In this document: positions 29,201-36,922 of the stretch, piece by piece
Layout of the letters: each line of letters opens with the position of its first letter
Position numbering within the stretch: position 1 is the stretch's first letter
Assembly: GCF_001559865.1 (NCBI RefSeq)
Contig: NZ_LOHE01000049.1
Coordinates: 25,182 to 89,181, forward strand
Origin: Abyssisolibacter fermentans
GTDB lineage: Bacteria > Bacillota > Clostridia > Tissierellales > MCWD3
Direction: 5' to 3'
DNA: 64,000 bases
The notes under the pieces: generated by a model
What the model was told of the DNA's origin: nothing
What the model saw: only the letters and a program-made list of their open reading frames with translations
The model's database searches: none
Translations under genes and position numbers: made by a program

Positions 29201-32200
29201 TTATCTTTAAGGGTAGTTACTTTTACATCAAGGCTGTCTGACATTTTAGACAAACCATGAGTAGCCGTAATCCTTGTATCACCGTTTTTTAATCCAGATA
29301 AAATAAATTCTGTACTTGGAGAGTAACCAGTATATCCCAAAGAATCTATATTAAAATATGTGCCTAAGTTATTGTAATTAACTGTAGCAGACTTTCCTGA
29401 TGTATCCCATGATATCATATCTCCAAGCTCTGCCCATACATACTCATCTCCATTTATACTAATATTTTTATCTAAAGAAATTTCTCTTTTCAGCTTAAGT
29501 ATTTCCTCACTGGACAAGGCTGCAATTTTAGCGTTATTATCAAGAACAATTGACTCAGAAACAGCTTCACCATTCACAATTATTTTTATGGCATCTTCAT
29601 TATATACATATAGTACATAAGAATCATATGACCAAGTAGGCTCTAGTGCATTTTTAGCCATTACAGTTACTGTATAGATATCCTTTAGATTATTATCACC
29701 AACATCATCAATAGTTAAATTATAGCTACCTGTCATTTCTGTACTTTCTATAATTGGTTCATCTTCATTTTTGATAATCTTAAATAAAAATTCACTTTCT
29801 GTATTAACATTATCAAAATTATCAACAGAGTAGTTAATATCTACACTATCTACTTTATCAGTAATAAACAGGTTCTCTAAAGGCTCTAGAGTAACTACAG
29901 CAGGAGAAGCTTTAACTTCAATATATCCCTTTGCTGTTATTATCTCTGAACTCAATTCTGAGCTTACTTCTACTATATAGCTAACTTTTCCTATTACCGA
30001 TATATCTGCTATAACCTCTGCTGGAATATTGTAAGAAGCAACTTGATTACTTTCAGATGATAAAACTATGTCATTAAAAACAAGCTCTCCTTTTGTTACT
30101 GTATCATCTATGTCATAAACTGCCTTGTATATATTGATGTCAAAGTTAGTTTCTGTTGTTTCACTTGCATCAATTTTCTTTTGAACAATATTACTACTCC
30201 ACCTTAACTGTCCTGAATCTCCTTTTGTTACGGTAATAGTATTAGCTCCCTCTGGTATGATTAAAAAAGGTGTAAGTCCTGCTTTAACGGACATTGTTTC
30301 TGTTTTGATTTGTACTTGTTCCCCTACTCCTCCATTTAATGCGATAAGAGTAAAATATACTTGTCCATTTTTTCCTGTAAATACTATTTCACCATCACTA
30401 TTAATAGTAGCTATGTTTTCGTCACTACTTTCCCACATAAAATCATCATTTGACTGCCATGTAGCTTTATCATTTGTTACTTCAATTCCTAAATCTAAAA
30501 CTCCTATTTCATCTATATATAAATCTTTACTTAAATCCTCTGGCCATTTTTGATAATCTATTGAAAAATCTCCATCTTCTAAGAATACAGTTGGCACAAT
30601 TGTATAGCTTGTATCCACGTCATACAAAAGATTTTTGTTCTCACTAGACCCAATCTCTTTGTCTAAATAAAAAGCTATGATATATTTTACATCATTGTCG
30701 GTAAAATTGTATGGTATGGCAAATTCTCCTACTAGCTTAGTAGGATTAGCTATATCATCTATCTTAAAAACAACATCATAAGGTCCGTGGTCTTCTCCAA
30801 CTACCTTTGCACTAAGACTAGAAATGATACCTGCATTATTATTTTCCTGTGCCTCTGAAATTATCCAGCTGGAAACGGCTTCATTATCAGTATCAATAGG
30901 GATTTCTATTGTTGCTTCATTCCCATCAATATCTATGTTATAATTTTTAAAAGCATCTCTTTTGTTTACTGCTGTAATATCGTCAATATCAATCTGCACC
31001 TCTTGGTTATATGTGTTCATTGTATTATTGCCCAAGTCCCTAACACCTGATATTCTTGTAATATTTATCTCTGATATAGGCTGAGTCACTGGATAGAGAA
31101 AACTTAATTTCTCACTATAGGAATTAGTAGACTCCTGAGTGTTAAGTGTTACTCCATTTGCTATAATCTGTAGATTATCTGGTTTAACTGGCTCGGAGAA
31201 GGTAACTGCGATAGGTATACTGTCACCAATTGCATAATTACCACTTGTATATTCTACCTTAGTAACTGTTGGTTTTTTGTAGTCAACTAGGCAAAGCATT
31301 TCATAAGGATTATTACTGCCATAGTTTATAGAATTTAGTGATATTACCGGAACTGGATCTACTAAATGTTTCAACGCTAAACCAGTTAAATAAATATTAC
31401 CATCATCCCTCATCACATCATCAATACTAATATATCCCGTACTATTTATTTTCTCTTCTGCAATACTACCTATAACATTAGTTTCACCATTATTTCCCTG
31501 ATAGTAAAGATAAGGAATAGTACCTTTATAGGATATAGCATTGCCCTTCCAAAAATCTACAAACTCCACACCTACTGCACTATAGGGTGTAAGATGAGTT
31601 ATTATCCCTTTATCCTTTAAAAACGTAATTTCTTCATTTGGTATTAGATTCCTTTTGATATATATACCGTTGTAATACGCCGGCGATTCAACTTGAGTAA
31701 TTCTATGATACCAATTGCCACCTTCTTTATTAATTGTTTGAACTACACTACCTTCATCCTCTGCATAATAAGAACCAAAATCCCACACATTACCCGATGA
31801 AACCCTACCATAAATAGCAGGATAGTCAACTTCGCCAGCAATGCCAATACTAATAATACTACTTTCCTTTTCGTTATCAAAAAGAGCATTTGTTATATCA
31901 TAACAATTTATATAGAAATTTATCTTATTGTACCAATCCTTTTTACTAGAATTATTAATAGGAATATTGATAGTAGTTTCTGTACTACCAGCTGGAATTG
32001 TTGCTGTATCAGTTGTTTCTGTGTAATAATCTTTCGTAGCGCTGCCTTCTAGCGTACGATAACTAAAAGTCACATCCTCTGTCTGCTTCTTATTTAACTT
32101 TGCAGTAACTGTCACTTTTGAACTAGTTATTTGTGCAAACAAACTAACTCTAACATCTCTATGTACACCAGATAAATCTCTAACAACAGTTCCATCTCCT

Positions 32201-32697
32201 ATATTAAATGTAAGCCCCTCTGACATCAACTGATTCATAAGTGACTGTAATGCCATCTCATGTGCTTCTGTTAATGTAATATTGGGATCTAAATACTCGC
32301 TACGTATACGTGTCAATTCCTCCTCTATAGCAAGCATCTTTTTTAAATCACCAAGAGAAATAGAAATATCATCTACGCTGACTATTTTAGTTAAATCTGC
32401 TTCTGACGCATTTAACATTTCTCTTATCTGTGTAAGATTCATTTCATTACCATCAACTATAATTGTACTAGTAACAAGCTCCCCTTCTCCATCCAGTAAT
32501 CCTAAATTTTGAAGCTTGATAAGCATGTCCTCCTTGCTTGTATTATCCTTGGTAATCGGAGAAATAGCGTCCAATATCTGCTGATTTTTCTCTGCAGTAT
32601 TACCCTTTGTATTTCCTATGTTCGCCAATGCAGTGATTGGCATAGTACTCATAATCATTATCACTACAAGCAAAATAGATAAAGCCCTTTTAAACAT
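23263..32697 (-). CDS. Giant SLH-domain surface protein, 3144 residues
   Basis: A signal peptide (to ~26, ending ITALA) is followed by a helical N-terminal region. A Calx-beta-like module near 190-265 (TLEGSATKDYY), Ig-like modules including a Big_2-like one (WESSDENIATINSDG), a long beta-rich central part and a CARDB-like module follow. A cadherin-like beta-sandwich domain lies near 2720-2810 (YTYDITIDKPKNTTIELAVA). Three SLH repeats occupy the last ~185 residues (YVNGYPNGNFGPNDYITRGQ marks the first) and should bind secondary wall polymer. It is probably a stalk-like adhesin or S-layer-associated protein. The start follows AAAGGAGG. The gene is over 9.4 kb, without a frameshift. The ligand is unknown. 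Confidence 0.85.
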   Translation of the reverse strand: MFKRALSILLVVIMIMSTMPITALANIGNTKGNTAEKNQQILDAISPITKDNTSKEDMLIKLQNLGLLDGEGELVTSTIIVDGNEMNLTQIREMLNASEADLTKIVSVDDISISLGDLKKMLAIEEELTRIRSEYLDPNITLTEAHEMALQSLMNQLMSEGLTFNIGDGTVVRDLSGVHRDVRVSLFAQITSSKVTVTAKLNKKQTEDVTFSYRTLEGSATKDYYTETTDTATIPAGSTETTINIPINNSSKKDWYNKINFYINCYDITNALFDNEKESSIISIGIAGEVDYPAIYGRVSSGNVWDFGSYYAEDEGSVVQTINKEGGNWYHRITQVESPAYYNGIYIKRNLIPNEEITFLKDKGIITHLTPYSAVGVEFVDFWKGNAISYKGTIPYLYYQGNNGETNVIGSIAEEKINSTGYISIDDVMRDDGNIYLTGLALKHLVDPVPVISLNSINYGSNNPYEMLCLVDYKKPTVTKVEYTSGNYAIGDSIPIAVTFSEPVKPDNLQIIANGVTLNTQESTNSYSEKLSFLYPVTQPISEINITRISGVRDLGNNTMNTYNQEVQIDIDDITAVNKRDAFKNYNIDIDGNEATIEIPIDTDNEAVSSWIISEAQENNNAGIISSLSAKVVGEDHGPYDVVFKIDDIANPTKLVGEFAIPYNFTDNDVKYIIAFYLDKEIGSSENKNLLYDVDTSYTIVPTVFLEDGDFSIDYQKWPEDLSKDLYIDEIGVLDLGIEVTNDKATWQSNDDFMWESSDENIATINSDGEIVFTGKNGQVYFTLIALNGGVGEQVQIKTETMSVKAGLTPFLIIPEGANTITVTKGDSGQLRWSSNIVQKKIDASETTETNFDINIYKAVYDIDDTVTKGELVFNDIVLSSESNQVASYNIPAEVIADISVIGKVSYIVEVSSELSSEIITAKGYIEVKASPAVVTLEPLENLFITDKVDSVDINYSVDNFDNVNTESEFLFKIIKNEDEPIIESTEMTGSYNLTIDDVGDNNLKDIYTVTVMAKNALEPTWSYDSYVLYVYNEDAIKIIVNGEAVSESIVLDNNAKIAALSSEEILKLKREISLDKNISINGDEYVWAELGDMISWDTSGKSATVNYNNLGTYFNIDSLGYTGYSPSTEFILSGLKNGDTRITATHGLSKMSDSLDVKVTTLKDKLYLFQAFPKTETELTYYVGSEKKTVTTNSKGAIAIYEENGINSDIYFKSSYNGNVYLGTVYNNNLKTKEQDATKNKLYPLNIAELRPVTKPSIALTTKDGSVYDGNVTLRGGVYKNRQYCESALINDHDGKVDQTVSVRDGVFEVNLDSTQFWVSNNKEELNGTDDIEFVFELQFPNGEYYPEVIKVDGNVNNNKYVQNGENKVILTSIEAGDGASSYLYKNNVCFEDGSELKINKDASKIGPNKNFPNIELVSTILCLDGKIGDSYTSEIVDQFKDVPTGQSYSMVDYPFSSYPILVHRLRLNKDTLWMGDRLSRSIFIKVNKDNKQIAKLPYHFNIVNLINIDITEDGEVTGFPNKMLSEIMKSGKDDFNTSDRIISKVLEGVGSVEGLDTSVIQMMLKPTSDPAVFDTIIKVNIGYGDVGGIDDREKTGTYLTGPSEDAGEFSLGVDSAIDTRDLLAGDYKEGFKGEGKTKKMTSLSPSFEGGGYVTGKIRYNFDDMKWEMFTTSTNIHAAAGINSQILINSMLGYVPVTAEFDANGSVSFSYSMASHSGTKIERLYDEKFVNDYLKELRFDLYVKAFGGIGVDYSIVALKVGVFGDQDLSYTLRWLNRDYLDKDKKLFGSELRAEGRVGIEFKAKLGFIDYTKILASAGYTAAKEYFSWDKIDDYWKKHKNGTIQNDPISVIASNTFNNRGMDMEVAYQTVTLEDRDYLEHYDREWKGPAKNSIAKGKALLVASLDKIGIMSIDETNEVDSLETNSYPYSNPKFTDDGELLVYLSDMDSSDVEKTKVCFSKRSGNSYEEGSELYEENLGYGDSYLNVAGDDNFAVATWVTQTESINKDAGTELTNEDIALMTNSTEIMASIYSNGKWSTPVALSDNKNVDLAPVVSTNGDKVLVAWRSAYAEDAQKAIEFGGNDKIVYKIYDKASKTWSRDAKVLYNGTLGNIMGIEAEMLDDGTSSVVYTVEKTVGAGDPNAKQNNNNLEVLYSVIDVDGELVQSVRATNDDYVDENPQITTHRFDDGIERFVIGWYSVNGASDIRLSAFNNEGAIYNGFIDSIKEVVSSSNVNISSKFKFSKGEPIDDISIVWVEPMKSDTSDGDNEALADKDGLYGVKILAKDKSFFATSPNQLAVMDDYTLIDHFDARTTDEGNIKTVILATDYNSGKEKRYSAESGSIYVKEGVSELLTATGVFNNCIRINSVYYDLESVRSGMEIPVQIEVYNSGIDEINTVDIELDGATKNFNLEYPLVSGSSKTFTVYYTVPENILNVDYKVTAKYKSESVSEDGKLYMVFPDVGISRIDIVGESEGLRDIAFSLYNDSGIKLDDNKHRILVKFYDNANLEGEPLNSVTITSSDDIEKINKGTYSSGVRFIIADLLEDGMEIPSGGITIYSYAKIEEETDDDEYVKLPEIKEANNKKSVTFESLIEKQNNQKVTILTKQSIDEGKTIVDVTVKNNSLAETTDGNLIVSIKNKAGEVIEQKQSYDVSKENSGLIKLGYEEKATQRFVFNSVAELSEVLYSDAVLDKDNADLGILTITGVPLYFERDVYTYDITIDKPKNTTIELAVANPKSTIKVNGTELEGSKADISIGYGLNVISIEVTSEDGQVVKTYTVNITIPYPDSNSSSKDKDYFKASDTLQMNIKNNSKISMKYFDQLKEESGRTLLLNGDFYSIFFDGKSEFKDVNTKEINFGLSLDSPNESHIKKLTGDSDIVNLYFAYHGELPTQGEVAVDIGNSYKNKELFLYYYNNNTNKLENYGLLKTNSKGEVKFTIDHCSDYILSEDLIFDSSIYEEDIDTLAYVNGYPNGNFGPNDYITRGQTATLLNNILADIKASDSKSFTDIDMWAKDSIMQLSSLGYINGYSDGTFKPNNNITRAEFVKIVINILDVDKVQSYREVTLKDIDKSWAKAEIEICYKLGLVNGYNNEFKPNDFITRAETVTIVNKLINREINVGGIVNPFKDLTNEHWAYNQIMSAIR

Positions 32698-33110
32698 ATA
32701 TTACCTCCTTTATTTAATCTTAGTTATAAACCCTTATAACTTTTATTAAATTATATTTTCTAATACTTTTAAAAAAGATCTACCTTGCTTTATTTATAAC
32801 TAATTTATACATTACAAAATACATTTAATAATTTAGCAAGGATTTTAATTCCTTTTAAAATAAATATTAGACAATTACGTATAAATAACCATTTTTTTAG
32901 AGTAGAAAACCTTAACCGAATCTTAGCAATAAGATAAGTAATTCACTTTGTTATCGTCATAAAAACCATTTTACATTTTATTTTATCATAATTTATACAA
33001 TTATCTACATATTTTTTGCTTTTTCGCAAATTTTTATTTCATTATGTAATATTGCATCTTAAATGATAAATTTCCCAATATTATTCCATTTTTATATCCT
33101 TTATTATGGA
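32698..33110. other. AT-rich upstream region of the giant surface protein gene
   Basis: Very AT-rich, presumably with the promoter of the minus-strand surface protein gene. No small gene, RNA family or strong hairpin was recognised. Confidence 0.4.
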
Positions 33111-33121
33111 AATAGCAAAAA

Positions 33122-33235
33122 ACACGTAACTAGATTTCTAATCTAAATTACGTGTCCTTTGTGAAAAAGTTTTTACTTACTAAGTAATTCACACAAAATC
33201 ATAGATTTTGGTTCTCTACTCATGATTGGTCTAAC
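33122..33235 (+). repeat. Hairpin plus family A half copy (A3)
   Basis: A perfect hairpin (ACACGTAA/TTACGTGT with TAGATT/AATCTA inside, 33122-33155) is followed by CCTTTGTG and the A-element half TTACTTACTAAGTAATTCAC, then an AAAATC/GATTTT stem, GGTTCTCTACTCATGATT and GGTCT. The same pairing of motifs occurs at 15237-15340. The hairpin could also act as a terminator for minus-strand glmS transcripts. Confidence 0.7.
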
Positions 33236-33262
33236 AATTCGACATTTTGGAGCGTTTCGGAA

Positions 33263-33430
33263 GAATTGCTTTAAAATGAGTAAAATTCAAGGAATAAAAA
33301 ACATCGAGGATATGAGCGTACTATGATGTGGCTCACTACTCGCTTCGCTCCTAGGAGTAAGTGATTCACAAGAAATCATAGATTTCTGTTCTCTACTCAT
33401 GATTAGTCTCGATGTTAGTAGAAATTCACC
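33263..33430 (+). ncRNA. Structured intergenic element, family A (A4)
   Basis: Closing stem AACATCGAG (33300-33308) against CTCGATGTT (33408-33416). Inside are ATATGAGCGTA, GCTCACTACTCGC, TCCTAGGAGTAAGTGATTCA, a GAAATC/GATTTC stem and TTCTCTACTCATGATTAGTC. The neighbouring copy A5 is nearly identical inside but has an unrelated, self-complementary closing stem. It lies in the 3' region of glmS. Confidence 0.65.
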
Positions 33431-33453
33431 AATTAGTGTGCTATAGAAAAAAT

Positions 33454-33640
33454 CGTTATAAAATGAGTGGAATCCAAGGCGTTAAAATTTTCAGGGATAT
33501 GAGCGTATCATGATGTAGCTCACTACTCGCTCCGCTCCTAGGAGTAAGTGATTCACAAGAAATCATAGATTTCTGTTCTCTACTCATGATTAGTCTCGAA
33601 AATTTCAACAACGAAGGATTTTGCCATTTTAGGACGATTC
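33454..33640 (+). ncRNA. Structured intergenic element, family A (A5)
   Basis: Closing stem GTTAAAATTTTC (33481-33492) against GAAAATTTCAAC (33598-33609). Pairing continues imperfectly outward for about 30 bases on each side to the glmS stop. The interior matches A4 over ~100 bases. A minus-strand glmS transcript would carry it, in reverse orientation, as the 3' UTR. It may contribute to transcript ending or stability. Confidence 0.65.
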
Positions 33641-35470
33641 TTATTCTACAGTAACAGACTTGGCCAGATTTCGTGGCTTATCAACATCGCATCCCCTTGC
33701 CACTGCTATATAATATGATAATAGCTGTAGTGGAATTACACTAAGAATTGCTGTTAATTCGTCTTCTGTTTCTGGGATGTATATTACCTTGTCTGCTATT
33801 TTTTCTATTTCTTCGTTGTTTTCTTTTGCTATTGCAAGTACATGTGCTCCTCTTGCTTTTACTTCTTTTATGTTTGATAACATTTTTTCATATAGTCTGT
33901 CTTGTGTTGCTAGTGCTATTACAAATGTTTCGTCTTCTATTAGTGCTATTGTTCCATGTTTTAATTCTCCTGCTGCTATTGCAAATGAATTGATGTATGA
34001 AATTTCTTTTAGCTTTAATGATCCTTCTTTTGCTATTTCTACATCTATTCCCCTACCCATAAAGAATACTTTTTCATTGTTAAATTGTTTGTCTGCTACT
34101 TCTTGTATTAGTTCATATTGATCTAATAGTGTTTGAATTTTATTCGGTAATTCTTTTAAGCGCCCGATTAAATTAGTGTATCTCTCTTTTGTTAATGTTC
34201 CTTTTGTTAAACCCATGTGTAGTGCTATCATGTTGAAAGCCATTAGCTGTGTTGTAAAAGCTTTTGTTGAAGCTACTGCTATTTCTGGTCCTGCCCATGT
34301 GTAAAAAACATCATGTGATTCTCTTGCTACTGAGCTTCCTACTACATTTACTAGTGATAAAATTCTAGCACCATGTTTTTTTGCTTCTCTAAGTGCTGCT
34401 AATGTGTCTAGTGTTTCTCCTGATTGACTTACTGCTATGAACAATGTGTGTTCGTCTATTATTGGGTTTCTGTATCTAAATTCTGATGCTATATCTACTT
34501 CTACTGATATTCTAGCATATTTTTCTATTATACTCCTACCAACCAGTCCCGCATGATAAGCTGTTCCACATGCTACTATATATACTTTGTTTATATTTTC
34601 TAAATCCTCTTTTGTAATCTTGATTCCATCAAGATATATGTCTCCGTTATCATCTAATCTTCTTTGAAGTGTCTCTTTTGTTCCTTTTGGCTGCTCATTT
34701 ATTTCTTTTATCATGAAATGCTCGTAACCATCTTTTTCTGCTGATTCTACATCCCAGGTTACTTTGAATACATCTCTTTTTACTTCTTGACGAAACTCAT
34801 TAAATATCTTTATATCTTCTTTAGTCAATACAACAAATTCATCATTTTCTATCAAATATACTTCTCTTGTATATTTTAAAAGTGCTGGTATGTCTGATGC
34901 TAGGAAATTTTCGCCTTTTCCTATCCCTACTATTAGTGGACTGTCTTTTCTTACCGCTACTATTTTATCTGGCTCTTTTTTGCATACTACACCTATCGCA
35001 TATGCACCTTCCATTTTTTCTACTGCTTTATATACTGCATCAACTAAATCTCCTTCATAAAAATAATCTATAAGGTGTGCTATTACTTCTGTATCTGTTT
35101 CTGATTTGAATGTTACATCACTAACTTCTTCTAACCATTTTTTTATCTTCATGTAATTTTCAATTATACCATTATGTATAACCGCTATATCATTTGTACA
35201 ATTTGTATGTGGGTGGGAATTGACATCAGATGGTTCTCCATGTGTTGCCCATCTAGTGTGCCCTATTCCTATATTTCCTTGTATCTCATTTTGCCTTAAA
35301 TCTTCCTCAAGTACACTTAATCTGCCTTTGAATTTTCTTACATTCAATTTATTATTATTTATAATTGCTACTCCTGCTGAATCATATCCTCTATATTCTA
35401 ACTTTGATAATCCATCTATTAAAATATTTGTAGCTTGCTTTTCTCCTATATATCCAACTATTCCACACAT
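33641..35470 (-). CDS. glmS: Glutamine-fructose-6-phosphate aminotransferase
   Basis: Encodes 609 residues, full length. The N-terminal glutaminase begins MCGIVGYIG with the catalytic cysteine at position 2 and has YRGYDSAGVA and HTRWATHG. Two SIS domains follow (VACGTAYHAGL, SQSGETLDTL), and the C-terminus DKPRNLAKSVTVE is the family hallmark. It makes glucosamine-6-phosphate for wall precursors. The start has a GGAGG site. Expression is controlled by the glmS ribozyme in its leader (35560-35724), which cleaves the message when glucosamine-6-phosphate is high. glmM lies 1.5 kb upstream in the same direction, with a plus-strand gene in between. Confidence 0.97.
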   Translation of the reverse strand: MCGIVGYIGEKQATNILIDGLSKLEYRGYDSAGVAIINNNKLNVRKFKGRLSVLEEDLRQNEIQGNIGIGHTRWATHGEPSDVNSHPHTNCTNDIAVIHNGIIENYMKIKKWLEEVSDVTFKSETDTEVIAHLIDYFYEGDLVDAVYKAVEKMEGAYAIGVVCKKEPDKIVAVRKDSPLIVGIGKGENFLASDIPALLKYTREVYLIENDEFVVLTKEDIKIFNEFRQEVKRDVFKVTWDVESAEKDGYEHFMIKEINEQPKGTKETLQRRLDDNGDIYLDGIKITKEDLENINKVYIVACGTAYHAGLVGRSIIEKYARISVEVDIASEFRYRNPIIDEHTLFIAVSQSGETLDTLAALREAKKHGARILSLVNVVGSSVARESHDVFYTWAGPEIAVASTKAFTTQLMAFNMIALHMGLTKGTLTKERYTNLIGRLKELPNKIQTLLDQYELIQEVADKQFNNEKVFFMGRGIDVEIAKEGSLKLKEISYINSFAIAAGELKHGTIALIEDETFVIALATQDRLYEKMLSNIKEVKARGAHVLAIAKENNEEIEKIADKVIYIPETEDELTAILSVIPLQLLSYYIAVARGCDVDKPRNLAKSVTVE

Positions 35471-35559
35471 ATATTGAATCCTCCATTATTTTATATAATT
35501 TTTCTGCATTTTATCTCTATTTTGTTATTTTTTTCTAATTTTAGGCATCACAAAACAAC

Positions 35560-35724
35560 TCATTCAAATATAGACATGAGTTTAAACCACCTAATTCCTT
35601 TTGTTCTCACAATCACTTGTGGGGTTTGTAGAATCTTTAAGGGTAGTGGTATACCCCGAGGCACCCGCCGAATTTTCGATTAACCTCGCCCTCGTCAACA
35701 TAAGTATATTATGTTCTGGCGCTA
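35560..35724 (-). ncRNA. glmS ribozyme: glmS ribozyme/riboswitch
   Basis: On the minus strand the leader reads TTTTTAGCGCCAGAAC, then GTTGACGAGG, GGTTAATCGAAAATTCGGCG, GGTGCCTCGGGG, and later AAAGATTCTACAAACCCCAC. These are the conserved core blocks of the glmS ribozyme in the right order. Cleavage is expected just 5' of AGCGCC, at about 35723/35724. It lies ~90-250 bases upstream of the glmS start, the normal position. Confidence 0.95.
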
Positions 35725-36143
35725 AAAACTTATTTAATTGTATCATTCTCTATTATTATCACCTCCTACAAATATGAGTATCAAACAGTAATACTATGAA
35801 AGTCGCGATTAGCTTTACTAAGAAATTTGCTTTTTGGTTTTATTCATATCAACCTTCTACCTAAATACTGTTTTTTTATATCAACATTTATTATATCATC
35901 TTCTACGCATTTTGTCTCTTTTTCTTTTTTGACTTTTTCATGACATTTATAAACTTATTATTTAATTCTAAATTTTCTACCTTATTTATCATTTTCCGAA
36001 AGCTTACATTAATTACTCTCCTCTTTAATAGTGTATTTCCAAATTTTAAATATGATACTATATTTTAAATAATTCATATCAAATATATTGTATTTTATTA
36101 CAGTTTGCTATATACTGAATAATGTATTTAGGAGGATAATTTT

Positions 36144-36818
36144 ATGCTTAATATTTTAAAATCAATGAAAAGAATCGGTAACCTAATGTTTATATCCTTT
36201 ACTGTCACTGCAATTAGTTTAATATTTGCGACTGAAAAAATTATTAGTGAAAACTTCTGGGATACTATTGGTACGATAGCAATGGTCGTTTTTTTTGCAG
36301 TTTCAGCTTATGCAATTGTCAAATTTATTATACTTTGTATTATTGCATTCAAAAACAACATTGCCAGGAGAAATCTTGAACAAGATCCTAACTTAAGAGA
36401 TGCTAGAAGGTTTACTTGCGACAAAAACTATGACTTGTACATTTCTCAATCTGGATATATTGGATTTAGCCAAAATTACAAATTAAGTCATTTAACTCAT
36501 ATTAACAATATTACTAGCTATGGCATTGTAAGTGAAAATACTGAAATACTTTGTAATGGTAATATAAATAGTTTAATGAATACTCTATCAGCTATAACAA
36601 ACAATCAAAACTTTACTCGTAGCTTGTATATCTTGTTTAATACAAGTGATTTTCATAATCCTACAATCATGGTTCCTTTCATTACACAAAAAACAAAAAT
36701 AGAGTGTTTTGATTTATATAAAAAGAATCATCTTATTGAAATTTTTAGAACAATGAATTTTCTCGATAATAGTTTTGGAATAAATAGAACACAAAAAATC
36801 AATCTTTCAAAATCATAA
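36144..36818 (+). CDS. Membrane protein of unknown function
   Basis: Encodes 224 residues. Two membrane helices lie near residues 13-30 and 40-70 (IAMVVFFAVSAYAIVKFIIL). A soluble C-terminal domain of ~150 residues begins ARRNLEQDPNLRD and includes DLYISQSGYIGFSQNY, reminiscent of PH-like folds in small bacterial membrane proteins. AGGAGG lies before the ATG. It is the only plus-strand gene between glmS and glmM. Not recognised further. Confidence 0.6.
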   Translation: MLNILKSMKRIGNLMFISFTVTAISLIFATEKIISENFWDTIGTIAMVVFFAVSAYAIVKFIILCIIAFKNNIARRNLEQDPNLRDARRFTCDKNYDLYISQSGYIGFSQNYKLSHLTHINNITSYGIVSENTEILCNGNINSLMNTLSAITNNQNFTRSLYILFNTSDFHNPTIMVPFITQKTKIECFDLYKKNHLIEIFRTMNFLDNSFGINRTQKINLSKS

Positions 36819-36820
36819 GC

Positions 36821-36895
36821 AGAGAACCCAAATTTATTTGGTGTGAATCACTTACTCCTAGGAACAAAGTGAGTAGGAGTTTCATTTAAAGTCGA
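36821..36895 (-). repeat. Family A element, diverged copy (A6)
   Basis: GCAGAGAACCCAAAT and ATTTGGTGTGAATCACTTAC share the A-core blocks, but the small stem is now CCAAAT/ATTTGG rather than GAAATC/GATTTC. TCCTAGGAACAAAGTGAGTA follows. It lies directly behind the stop of the membrane protein gene and ahead of the glmM stop. Confidence 0.6.
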
Positions 36896-36922
36896 GTTTT
36901 CTACTTAAATAACAAACAGCAA

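Noticed and set aside
33777..34121. 114-codon plus-strand frame
   Set aside because: Antisense shadow of glmS, with low-complexity composition and no start signal; the glmS frame is certain.
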